Assembly: GCA_025765615.1 (NCBI GenBank)
Contig: JAIVFJ010000197.1
Location: forward strand, 1-64,000
DNA: 64,000 nt
From: Zopfochytrium polystomum
Taxonomy: Eukaryota; Chytridiomycota; Chytridiomycetes; Chytridiales; Chytridiaceae
Reading direction: 5' to 3'
The notes below the pieces were generated by a model, which ran no database searches, was not told the origin of the DNA, and worked only from the letters and a program-made list of their open reading frames with translations. Positions within the stretch are counted from its first letter, which is position 1. Every line of letters starts with the position of its first letter. The translations under genes and the position numbers were made by a program. Shown here in pieces: positions 1-8,544 of the stretch.

Positions 1-116
1 GAGTTGAATCTTGACATCCATGGTGAGTTGGTGGGGCTTGGAATCTGAGGTGTTTGTGGTGCTGGTGGTGGTGATGAAACAGGGGCAGCTTGGAGGAGGG
101 TCCAGGGAATTGCCCC

Positions 117-1040
117 TCAGTGAGCCTGGACCTGGGAGTTTGGGTGCTTCTTCCTTGGGCAGTCCTTGACAGCATGCTCCTTGGAGCCACAGTAAAAACA
201 CAGTCCCTGCTGGGCCCTCCTTGTTTTCTCCTCTTGGCTCAGAGGACCCTTAGGAAGTGTCTCAACTGCATCCACTTGCATGGGTTCAGGAACTGTAAGA
301 GCTTGAGGAACTGGGGTAGGTCTTGATGTAGTTCCTACTTGTCTTTGCTTCAGCCTCTTGGAGTAGAGTCTGTTGTCAATCTTGATGGCAAGGAGAATGT
401 ACTCTTCCAAGGTCTCAGGGATGTGCAGAGACTGGGAGAGCATGTCTTGGATAGACTCATGGAGACCATCATGGTACAGCTCCATCAGAGCTGCATCATT
501 GTATCCAGAGTCTCTGGCTAGTTGCTTGAATTGGTTGGTGTAGGCCACACAAGATTGCTTTCCTTGCTTGATATGCTTGAGCTTGGATCTTGCTGTCCAA
601 GATGCGTAGGGGTCACCAAAGGTAGCTTCCAGCCCCTCCCAGAGCTCTTGCAGGGTGGTGGGTGTGCTTGGGAGAGATCTGTACCATGATTGAGCTTGAC
701 CAGACAGGAGGGTGCTTGTGAAAAGAACCTTGACTTGCTCACTGGGAAATCTTGAAGGTTGGAGAAGGATGACATTCTCCACAGTGGCCATGAAGTTCCT
801 AAGGTCTTTGGCCAGCCCAGTGAACTTGTCAGGGCTGGGAACCTTGGGCTCTCTTGCTTGGTTGGCTTGAGGCAGGGGAAGAGCTTGATGTTCTTGTTGG
901 TGAAGTTGTTGTTGAAGCTGGTGCTGCTGGTGAAGGACTTGTTCTTGAAGTTGGTGTGTCTGTCTTGAAAGGGCTTGTAATTGGTCCATCAAGGCTTGGA
1001 AGGCAGTTGCATCAGGGAAGGTGTTGTTTGGGTCAGACAT
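117..1040 (-). CDS. gag: Retrotransposon Gag polyprotein with CCHC zinc knuckle
   Basis: An intact 307-codon frame starting 41 bases after the LTR. It makes the structural Gag that packages element RNA. Residues about 15-60 are Gln/His-rich and probably coiled-coil. Residues about 70-230 match the retrotransposon gag pattern (FTGLAKDLRNF, QAQSWYRSLP, YTNQFKQLAR). Near the C-terminus CFYCGSKEHAVKDC is a C-x2-C-x4-H-x4-C zinc knuckle for RNA binding. The frame ends in TGA, and what follows is open in another frame, so pol is either frameshifted or initiated separately. No chromodomain is visible in this part. The frame is undamaged, consistent with a young insertion. Confidence 0.92.
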   Translation of the reverse strand: MSDPNNTFPDATAFQALMDQLQALSRQTHQLQEQVLHQQHQLQQQLHQQEHQALPLPQANQAREPKVPSPDKFTGLAKDLRNFMATVENVILLQPSRFPSEQVKVLFTSTLLSGQAQSWYRSLPSTPTTLQELWEGLEATFGDPYASWTARSKLKHIKQGKQSCVAYTNQFKQLARDSGYNDAALMELYHDGLHESIQDMLSQSLHIPETLEEYILLAIKIDNRLYSKRLKQRQVGTTSRPTPVPQALTVPEPMQVDAVETLPKGPLSQEEKTRRAQQGLCFYCGSKEHAVKDCPRKKHPNSQVQAH

Positions 1041-1067
1041 GATGGCAGAGAGTAGTGGGAGAGGGTG

Positions 1068-1078
1068 AAGTGAATTAT
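1068..1078 (-). promoter_or_regulatory. Predicted self-priming primer-binding site
   Basis: Two bases beyond the LTR end, the minus strand reads ATAATTCACTT. This is the exact complement of AAGTGAATTAT inside the LTR (1161-1151), about 35 nt downstream of the first T of the TATA box, where transcription should start. In Tf1 of fission yeast the first 11 nt of the RNA fold back on the PBS to prime reverse transcription. No tRNA 3'-end complement is seen here. Self-priming is inferred from position and from the 11-nt match. Confidence 0.7.
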
Positions 1079-1080
1079 GA

Positions 1081-1433
1081 TGTCAGGAACAGGGCAGGAC
1101 AGGGCAAGGCAGACAAGGAACTGAGAGGAGTGATGATTGTATTGGAAACAATAATTCACTTGAGGGATGGGACAGGTCCCCCATCCCCCTTTTATACCTT
1201 TTGAGAGTGTTCCTTGTCAAGACTCCAAGAAAGTTCCAGAAAGAGCAATTAGTAATACAATGATACCAATGATACCAATGACAACAAGACAAGTCAGGAA
1301 AGCAAAGAAGGTTCCAGAAGGTTCCACAAGGTTCCATGAAGGAATGTTCTGGAAGGTTCCAGAAGGTTCCAGAAGGTTCCATGAAGGAATGTTCTGGAAG
1401 GTTCCAGAGGTTTCCAGAGGGTGATTCATAACA
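1081..1433 (-). repeat. 5' LTR of the retrotransposon (353 bp)
   Basis: The LTR begins TGTTATGAATC at 1433 and ends CTGACA at 1081 on the minus strand, with TG...CA termini. Its boundaries are fixed by the solo LTR at 33432-33784, which has the same ends and length and is flanked by a 5-bp duplication. U3 carries blocks of alternating GAA/TTC pentamers (1341-1380 is the longest), a TATA box (1196-1189), and a predicted RNA start near 1161. Confidence 0.93.
1189..1425 (-). promoter_or_regulatory. LTR promoter: heat-shock-element arrays plus TATA box
   Basis: Positions 1341-1380 contain eight consecutive pentamers alternating nGAAn and nTTCn without a miss. A four-pentamer block lies upstream of it and a longer imperfect block lies towards the TATA box. 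A further TTC-GAA-TTC triplet lies closer to the TATA. The TATA motif TATAAAAG is at 1196-1189. Arrays of this kind are the binding sites of heat-shock factor HSF1, so heat- or stress-induced transcription is predicted. Confidence 0.75.
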
Positions 1434-1944
1434 GATAAAGTATTTTCCGTTCTATATCACATGCTTCGATGTTCGCAAAAAATATGTCCTCCCTGCAGCA
1501 AATCCAAAAGATTAATGGATTGTGATGTGCTGCAATCAGGCTATTTGCCCAACAATTTTGATGGCGACATGGTGAGAATTGATGAAGTTATTGCGTGTAA
1601 AAGAATTTGAGCGGTGGCTGAAAAACACTTGTCACTCAGCTGTACCAACACGATTCCTGAATCCAGTCTGTCATATATCACAGTACCAACACTTTGACAT
1701 ATCATAACAAGACACAAGTCAAACATATTGAACCCAATGAAGCCACTCTTATAATCAATGTCTTGAAAATCAGTTTGCCTCAGCCCAAAAGCCAAATTCA
1801 AGTTGAATGAAATGAAGCTTGATAGCAGGGTTACGCCTGGTTTTATTTGTGAGTGACCTTGCTAACTTAAAGCATAGGGATAGTTGTTGATGGCTGCATG
1901 TTTATTACTCCTTTATGACTCTTGCTGAGTGAGGATAATGCTCA
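1434..1944. other. Non-coding interval
   Basis: AT-rich single-copy-looking sequence between the LTR and the first tRNA gene. No coding frame with recognisable content is present. Confidence 0.6.
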
Positions 1945-2055
1945 GCCTGTCTTAGCTCATCTGGGAGAGCGTAAGACTGAAGTAGCCACATGGTCAGTCT
2001 GTGCAGGGGCTCTCTGGCAATCTTAAGGCACCCGGTTCAATCCCGGGAGACGGCA
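1945..2055 (+). tRNA. tRNA-Phe (GAA) with intron
   Basis: The D arm (GCTC/GAGC), an anticodon stem of TAAGA with TCTTA, and a T arm with loop TTCAATC give a tRNA-Phe body with anticodon GAA at 1979-1981. An intron of about 37 nt lies after position 37 (about 1983-2019), the usual eukaryotic site. The 3' acceptor strand AGACGGC pairs fully with GCCGTCT, but the 5' strand reads GCCTGTCT, with one extra T. The gene may therefore be damaged, or the base may be a sequence error. Confidence 0.8.
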
Positions 2056-2520
2056 TGATACAGTCGTATCTGGCACTGTAGCACTTTGGATTTTCTGCAA
2101 TGCAAACAGTGCAGCTGGTCGGGTCCAATGTACCTATTTTGTGCATTTCAAGCCTCTAAGCACTTGATTGAAATACTGATGTCCACAAGACTGGCAATGT
2201 TTTCTGTTCTTCCTCTCTCCACACATATGAGAGGGTCCATTTTCCTGTTGACTTGCAAGGTTTGAACCTTTGCTCTCCTTTTTGTTACAAAGGGACTCAG
2301 CATGATTTTATTGCACAAATTTCACAGTGGTGCCCATTCTCAAATGCTCAGCATGGTGCCATCATATGATGAACTAAACAGCACAAGCGTTTTTTCTCTC
2401 AATTGTTGTATCACTTGATGGTGTTTGGAAAAATTCAAGAAAAATGAGTGAAAATATGCACTGCCAGATTCAATATGTGCAAAAACCAGTAATAATCTCT
2501 TGGTAAGGGCTGCCAGTGGA
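2056..2520. other. Non-coding interval
   Basis: Spacer between tRNA-Phe and tRNA-Lys. No gene is recognised. Confidence 0.6.
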
Positions 2521-2637
2521 GCCTGGTTAGCTCAATCGGTAGAGCGTGTGACTCTTAGTCTCCTGCCATGTGTGTTTCGACACACTTGCCGGATTCCTGC
2601 AATTACAAGGCTGTGGGCTCGTCCCCCACATCGGGCG
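2521..2637 (+). tRNA. tRNA-Lys (CTT) with intron
   Basis: The acceptor strands GCCTGGT and ATCGGGC pair over seven positions with G-U wobbles. The D arm is GCTC/GAGC, anticodon CTT is at 2554-2556, and the anticodon stem TGTGA pairs with TTACA after removal of an intron of about 44 nt (about 2558-2601). The T stem is GTGGG/CCCAC. A T-rich stretch directly downstream can serve as Pol III terminator. Confidence 0.87.
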
Positions 2638-2810
2638 TCTTTCTTTTTCCTTTTTTCTTTTCTACTTTTTTTCAGTTTTTTTTTCTTTTGTTTTTCTCCT
2701 TAATGCAATAGCCATCAATACAACCAGGAATGCACCTTCCCTGAAGGAAAGTCGGATTCAGTTGGTAGAAATCTTGGACTTCCAGTTGACTTGGTGCAGT
2801 TTGCTCCAAG

Positions 2811-2844
<34 letters not shown>

Positions 2845-3196
2845 ATTACCCAGGTGGAGGTCAAATGTCCAAGACTCCAGTAACTATTGGACAGTGGCCA
2901 TTTTCACCTCGAAAGCTCACTCAAACAAATTGTATTGAGCTCAAAACATCTGTTCCGTTCATGCCAGATCCTGGGTTATGCGCCTTGCCTCTGGACATGT
3001 CCAAATAGGTCAGGACCAGCCAGTTGAAGCAAGGAACTACTGCAGCCCCACCTCAAGGGTTTAGACCACATGATTATGTAACAGTCAGCCACTTTCCTGC
3101 TCTGGGAATGGAAGCGCCTGACATCTGCTGGCAGGCATCCTTGCCGCTGGCAGCTTCAGTACCTACAATCCTTGTATTATACACCACTGCAATTAC
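2638..3196. other. Spacer with a 32-base A run
   Basis: Poly-pyrimidine sequence downstream of tRNA-Lys is followed by an uninterrupted A run at about 2811-2842. The A run could be the tail of an old retroposed sequence, but no element body is recognised. Confidence 0.5.
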
Positions 3197-3268
3197 CTCC
3201 CAGGCGGGGAATCGAACCCCGATCGCCACCGTGAGAGGGTGGAATCTTAACCATTAGACGACCTAGGA
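3197..3268 (-). tRNA. tRNA-Glu (CTC)
   Basis: A 72-nt intronless cloverleaf. Acceptor TCCTAGG pairs with CCTGGGA, the anticodon stem is CCACC/GGTGG with loop CTCTCAC and anticodon CTC, and the T arm has a GGTTCGATT core with a GGGG/CCCC-type stem. Confidence 0.92.
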
Positions 3269-3968
3269 ATGGTGCCACTAGCTCTTTCTTCATAACCGGT
3301 TTCGTAAATTGACCAATCCCTTGACTTTGCAACAGTGTGGTTGTGCGGTGGGAAAGTGTGGCAGGAAAAGAAGGTTTCCTCCTACAAACAAATAATTTTG
3401 CTACCATTTATATGTTGGTCATGTGCCATGGCAAATCAGAAAGGTTCAAGGTCCTGTGTCCTATGCACAAGAGCGCTGTTCAGGTTTTGGCCTGATTGGC
3501 CACTGTGGGGATGGATGAAGTACAATACTGAACGTGCAGTGGTGAGGTTGAGGCTGATTTCTGTCTGCCTTGTGTTTGTTGCTATACAAAACTGCTACAA
3601 GGACCAAAACTCAATCTCCCATGCACAAGGTGCCCATTTGCCCCACAGTGTCAGGTTAAACTTCCTGTACACTACCTACGCCAACAGACCCAAACCAAAC
3701 AGGTGCATCAAAAACGGCTTGCTGTGCAAGACACAAGTTTTGCCAGTGACTGGAAGATTGGCTTACAATTGTACATCCTTCCCATCCCACCCCATCCTGA
3801 CACAATTTTGCCCAAAGGTTCCACATCCAACTTCCACCAGTGGTCAAGGAGCTTGTGCCAGGCTTCCACAGCATTTGCAGGCCAAAACAACCATGAGGCT
3901 CTCCAACACCACACGGCAATGGCGCAAGTTGGTGCGCTGATCAAGCTGTAACTTGAAGCAACGATTCA
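3269..3968. other. Non-coding interval
   Basis: Contains short open frames on both strands, none with recognisable domains or conserved composition. Nothing supportable is seen. Confidence 0.5.
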
Positions 3969-4040
3969 GGGGGCTTCCGGGACTTGAACCCGGGACCTCC
4001 TCCACCCTAAGAAGGAATCATACCCCTAGACCAAAGCCGC
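3969..4040 (-). tRNA. tRNA-Pro (AGG)
   Basis: A 72-nt intronless cloverleaf with the fungal tRNA-Pro D-arm pattern (TGGTCTAG), anticodon AGG in loop TTAGGGT, and T-arm core GGTTCAAGT. The acceptor strands GCGGCTT and AAGCCCC pair except for one C-C mismatch at the second position. Confidence 0.88.
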
Positions 4041-4474
4041 TTGTGTTGTGGGCATAATCTGGCCCCTTTGTCTCAAGCACCAATCCTGAAACTGCAGACT
4101 TGACGTTGCTAAATCGGGCAGATTGTCCCAGGGTCAAAGGAACCAGGAAATTGTTAGCTTGTTTGTTTACCCCTGTATGCTTGTACTTGGTTCAACTGGT
4201 CGCTGCACATTCTTTACAAGATCTTGCCACTTTGTAGCTTTTTCAATAAGAAAAAAAAATTCAACCGCTGACAGTCCAGTTTTGACACTCTTGTTGTTGC
4301 CACTGTCACCTCTGTCACACTCCTAACAATATCAGCTGTCACCTTGCATTAGGTCCCATGTCCTCAACTCTCTGCTAACACATTCATTTCAAACACGGCG
4401 GACACTCACCTCCTCACAGCCCAGATTCCTTTTTTTTAAGGCCCCTTGTCCGCCATCAAGGCTGGGTGTTGGAG
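4041..4474. other. Non-coding interval
   Basis: Spacer between tRNA-Pro and tRNA-Arg. No gene is recognised. Confidence 0.5.
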
Positions 4475-4547
4475 CGAGCGTGCCAGGGGTCGAACCTGGA
4501 ATCTCTTGATTCGTAGTCAAGCGCGGTAACCATTTTGCCACACGCCC
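4475..4547 (-). tRNA. tRNA-Arg (ACG)
   Basis: Intronless 73-nt cloverleaf. Acceptor GGGCGTG pairs with CACGCTC, the anticodon stem is CTTGA/TCAAG with anticodon ACG, and the T stem is CCAGG with CCTGG. Confidence 0.92.
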
Positions 4548-5238
4548 TTGGCTTGGTGTGTGCTGCTTGCTTATCTCATGCCCTTTCTTGGAGCCTTTGC
4601 TTTGATTGCAATCTAGGGGTTTGTTAAGCAGCTGCAGATCAGAAACTATATCAGGCAATTCTCGGCAGCACCAACTACCTGGCAACACACACGCGACTGG
4701 GGATCTCGCTCCAGCAGTTTTGGTATCTCAGCGCTTTCAGCAAAGATCACAGAGAGCAGCATATGAGAATTCTCAATGTTGCTGGCTACACTGACACTGC
4801 CCACAGCGTCCACTCAGATGGAAAATCACAGCTCAGCTACAATGTTCTTTTTGGAGGACCAACTATCATCTGGACATCTGTTCAGACCAGCACTGTTATG
4901 TTGTGAGTAACCCTGAGGAAAAATGAATGACATTTGCACTGGTCCCAGTGCTATTGACACTTCTACTGCTTTTGACACTGCATGAGCACTTGGAGGTGGT
5001 CTTGGCCGCTCTGGCCTCGAAGCCTCAAACCATTTTGCAGCAAGCTTCTGGTCCTAGAAGTCCAAATGAAACAGTCAGAGCTAGAAACGCTATCACAGCC
5101 ACCCCAGCCAGCCTGCAGTGTGAAAGGGGGACCCACAGCAGCTCAGGAGAAGCATGATAAGCCTCAAAGTGTTGAGGGCAAGATGAAGGTTTTGTTTCGA
5201 AAGGTTAGGAGGAAACAAATAATTCCCAATTAGAACGA
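4548..5238. other. Non-coding interval
   Basis: Spacer between tRNA-Arg and tRNA-Gly. Small open frames only, none recognised. Confidence 0.5.
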
Positions 5239-5309
5239 GCAACAGTGGTTCAGTGGTAGAATTATCGCCTGCCACGCGGTAGACCCGGGTCCGATTCCCG
5301 GCTGTTGCA
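5239..5309 (+). tRNA. tRNA-Gly (GCC)
   Basis: Canonical 71-nt tRNA-Gly. Acceptor GCAACAG pairs with CTGTTGC, the D arm contains GGTTCAGTGG, the anticodon is GCC, and the T arm is CCGGG with loop TCCGATT. Confidence 0.95.
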
Positions 5310-5353
5310 ATCATTGTGTGATTGATAGCTAAAATGTCAACAAAGCCAATCTC

Positions 5354-5457
5354 TGCCCTCTGCTGGAATCAGACCGAACGACCTTATCCTTGCAAGGGCT
5401 GTGTGACCTCCTACGCAGGGATACGCTCTGTCAGCTGAGCAGAAGGCTCCCTAATTC
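5354..5457 (-). tRNA. Intron-containing tRNA-like gene, isotype unresolved
   Basis: Acceptor GCCTTCT pairs with AGAGGGC (one G-U), the D arm is GCTC/GAGC, and the anticodon stem TATCC pairs with GGATA after removal of about 20-25 nt. The loop reads CTGCGT before and AA after the intron, which gives no clean standard anticodon. The T stem is weakly paired. It may be a decayed gene or one with an unusual intron position. Confidence 0.5.
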
Positions 5458-6579
5458 ACTGTTTGACTAGCCCAACTCAAACTCAAGCAGCTTTGATTGA
5501 TGTGCTGGCCAATCTGTTGCAGTGGGCCAAGGCTAGGGCGTGTGAGCAATGCTTGTCCAGACAAACACACTTGCACACACAGATAAAGACCTATGCATGC
5601 ACGCACACACGTTTGCACACATACACACACACAGTCACACACAGTGTGGCAAAGCTCAACGCAGCGCTGTCCTGCTCAACCACTGCTGGCCAGCCTGAGG
5701 TGGGAAGAAAAACACCCTAACTGTGCCCACACAAAGTGATCCATGCACAACCGTCTCTCAGTGTATGTCTCCTCCACAAGGCAGTCACATCAGAAATTGT
5801 GGCACTAATTGGGGAGGAACTGTGGACTTTGGCAAGCCAAAGTGGCTGGCTGTCCAAAGTGGCTGGGCATCCTGTTGCCAACTTGCCACAGCTGTCCAAT
5901 GGCCATGGCTGTCCACTGGAGATGGCCAGCCAGCAGATTGGGCTTTCCTAAAGCCATGGTGAAGTATGAGCCAGGGTTGTCCAGGTAAGAGAAACTGTGG
6001 CCCTGGTCCAAACAGCTGCCACAGGAATCCACAGCCAATAATGCACAATTCGACACCTGGCAATTATTTTTGCTTCCCATGGCCCAGATTTCTGGACCTT
6101 GCAGTTATGGTATGCCCCAAAACAATGCAGTGGCCATTCGCAACCAGCCAGTACGCCCTTCCCCTTCATCCCCTGTAAGGGCCTCTCTCCCAAGCAGGTG
6201 CAACAGTTTTGCTTCCTGAAGCAATCAAGATGTCTTCTGTTAAAAAAAAGAAGAACAAAAATAATTAAAATCTCAAACCCACTCTTCAAATGCATCACTT
6301 CATCTTGGGATGTGAAAGTTGTGTTGTCCTTCAGTGCGCTGTGACAACATGAAACATGATCAGCAGACTTTCACAACACAGTTGATACAGGAACTCACCA
6401 GCTCAAGGCCAGATAATTTTGTTCAAATTGCCCTTCCAGCACAAAGAATGTAAGGGGCCTCTTGAATACATTTTAAACTGAATATTGCGACTCACCAAAA
6501 CTGTACAATCATACTTCTGAGTGAATATTTGAACAATATGCAAGCAAGGAATTTGGTATGATGACTGTCTTCATGACTG
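5458..6579. other. Non-coding interval with CA-rich repeat
   Basis: Contains an imperfect CA/CACG tract at about 5567-5645 and short frames with no recognisable content. Confidence 0.5.
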
Positions 6580-6965
6580 TCATCCTCCAAAAAAACCCTC
6601 CTCATGCAAGTTATAGTGGCGTGTCTGAAGATCGGTCTGTCCAGCAAAGTTGTAGCTGAGGGCAATAGACTCGCTGTCTGTGTCGAAACCCAAGAAGAGT
6701 CCAAGTGAGGCCTGAGGAGAGAACTTGGTCTTGCATGAGTTTGCAGGTTCTGTGTACTCATTGTTGAGTGTGACAATGAGGCAGCCAAAAATTCCAAGGT
6801 GGCATAGGTTGGGTTTTCGGCCTTGGTAATATTCAAATGGAATTCGACCACTGCGAGTGTGTTGCACACAATTGCACAGGAATGAAGCGTGGCGTATTGC
6901 GTAGTTTGTCAACAGCACAAGCCAGCGCCCAGGTCTGCATTGGTGGTGGCTGGCTCTCCCCATGG
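6580..6965 (-). mobile_element. Ty1/copia integrase-region relic
   Basis: The minus-strand frame contains the block that follows the integrase core in copia elements: IPFEYYQGRKPNLCHLGIFG, then FSPQASLGLFLGF, where families typically show TPYE-W-GRKP, LR-FGC and GIFLGY. No DDE core, RT or LTRs are visible and the frame is only about 125 codons, so this is a dead fragment. Confidence 0.75.
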
Positions 6966-6972
6966 CTATCAT

Positions 6973-7344
6973 GAGAATGATAACTGACAGTCACAATAGG
7001 TTTGGGTCCGTCTTGTGCCTCTTGCTACTAACATGTCAGCTCCACCTAACAGCTGGAAAAGAAAAACAGTGGACAATATTGTGTTTCTTTTGGCTGGTGT
7101 GTGGGTGATTAGGCTGCTGTGACTGCTTGCTCTTCTTGGCCCTAATAAGCATTGGACACTGGATTGCCCTGGTGTAGCAAGGGCACCCAGTGTGGACTGC
7201 TAGGCAGTGGTCAACCTGCCAGCGAGTGTGCAAATCCATCAACTGGAGTTCTGAGCAAAACCCTGCAGCTGCCGTGCTCTGCTGCTCTCAAATCAGCAGA
7301 CATATGCATTTTGTATTTTGCAAACACAAGCAAGAATCCCCAAT
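6973..7344. other. Non-coding interval
   Basis: Spacer between the copia relic and tRNA-His. Nothing is recognised. Confidence 0.5.
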
Positions 7345-7416
7345 GCTACATTCGTATAGTGGCTAGTACGCCTCGTTGTGGCCGAGGAAACGGTGGTTCG
7401 ATTCCACCATGTAGCA
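7345..7416 (+). tRNA. tRNA-His (GTG)
   Basis: A 72-nt intronless cloverleaf. Acceptor GCTACAT pairs with ATGTAGC, the anticodon stem is CCTCG/CGAGG with anticodon GTG, and the T arm is GGTGG with TTCGATT and CCACC. Confidence 0.94.
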
Positions 7417-8544
7417 ATCAGCTTTGTGCGGTACTTTGCTGCAGACTTGTTGTGGTGGTAAACACAAGTTTGTTACCAAGCGCAGGTTTTGATGGGATCA
7501 AGGGAAGCTAGCAGAGCCTTGAGGAATTGGTGACTGCCAGTGGAGGCAGGCGCACCCCCAATGCGCCATGCCACAGCCAGCAATCCGCCCGCCTGCCCAT
7601 TGTCCATGCCATCAGCCAGATAATCCATAACTCAAGGAGCTCAAGACGCGGAGAAGCCATCATCTCTGCCGTCACCGACTCCGCCTGCGCAACGCTGCAG
7701 AATTGTGCCCAGGGCCCTCACCCATTGTATTGAGGTATAACACAAATATAGATATCCTCCTCCCCAGTTGCTACTTGGCCATCTTCAGGTGTCATTGTTC
7801 ACCTGTTCAGTCAGTTGCCTCACTAGCCGGAAGAAACGGCTCTGCTCTTAGACCAACCATCCCATCTGTTCACTCTAACCAAAGTTTTGCTTTTCTGCTA
7901 GCCCATCCCTCTCAGCTACGCAGCAATTGATTGTCAGCAGTGTCTCTCATTGCGCTAGCTGGGATTGTTTGTGCTATCACAGACCTGTCCTGTTGTCCCT
8001 GAGTGTCAGTTCCCGAGTGTCAGTTCTATTCCCACGCATTGGAACCAACCTCCTGGTATTGGAATTGATCAGGAGAACCTGTTCCCCAGGTTCCGAAACC
8101 CTGTACCCAATATGGGTCAAAATATCGTCCCTTAAGAAATGTCCAATGCCGGATGGATTGGATAACCCTGGTCGTGGACTTGAACCTATTGCGACAGTCA
8201 GTTATTGTTCTACGTGATGCATGTCGAGAGCAAGACATCACTGATTTGGGCCCAGGTGCTGGCTTGCACTGTTGGCAATTCTCCAAGTTCATGTTGGGAC
8301 AGAAACCTGTTGTGAACAGTTTTCCTCCTGCCAAGGAGATAGTTATAGGAGAGGGGTTTCCCCAGTGCTGGTCACACTTGCGTTGCGACTATTCAAGGAT
8401 ATGCATTTCATTATTATGTATCAGTTATTCGTTACAGTGTTTTTTCCCCTCGAAGGCAGGCTGACTCATGGTCGCAAAAGAAATATCAAAAACCCAGGAT
8501 GCTTATATTGGTACGCTCCGATAGCCGTTGAGATTACCCGCCAT
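7417..8544. other. Non-coding interval
   Basis: About 1.1 kb without a recognisable gene on either strand, at the border between the tRNA-rich segment and the GC-rich coding segment. Confidence 0.5.

Larger units (their letters stand above)
1..1433 (-). mobile_element. Ty3/Gypsy-type LTR retrotransposon, 5' part, cut by the window edge
   Basis: Read on the minus strand the order is 5' LTR (1433-1081), primer-binding site (1078-1068) and gag (1040-117). About 116 bases of non-gag sequence then run off the window edge; there the frame changes, as expected for the start of protease/pol. Protease, RT, integrase and the 3' LTR are outside the window, so completeness and target-site duplication cannot be judged. 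The LTR differs from a solo LTR at 33432-33784 at only three of 353 positions, so the family moved recently. The Ty3 assignment rests on the gag type, and the self-priming signal suggests the Tf1/sushi side of the family. Confidence 0.9.

Noticed and set aside
2811..2842. A run as the tail of a LINE or SINE
   Set aside because: No element body, promoter box or target duplication was found next to it.
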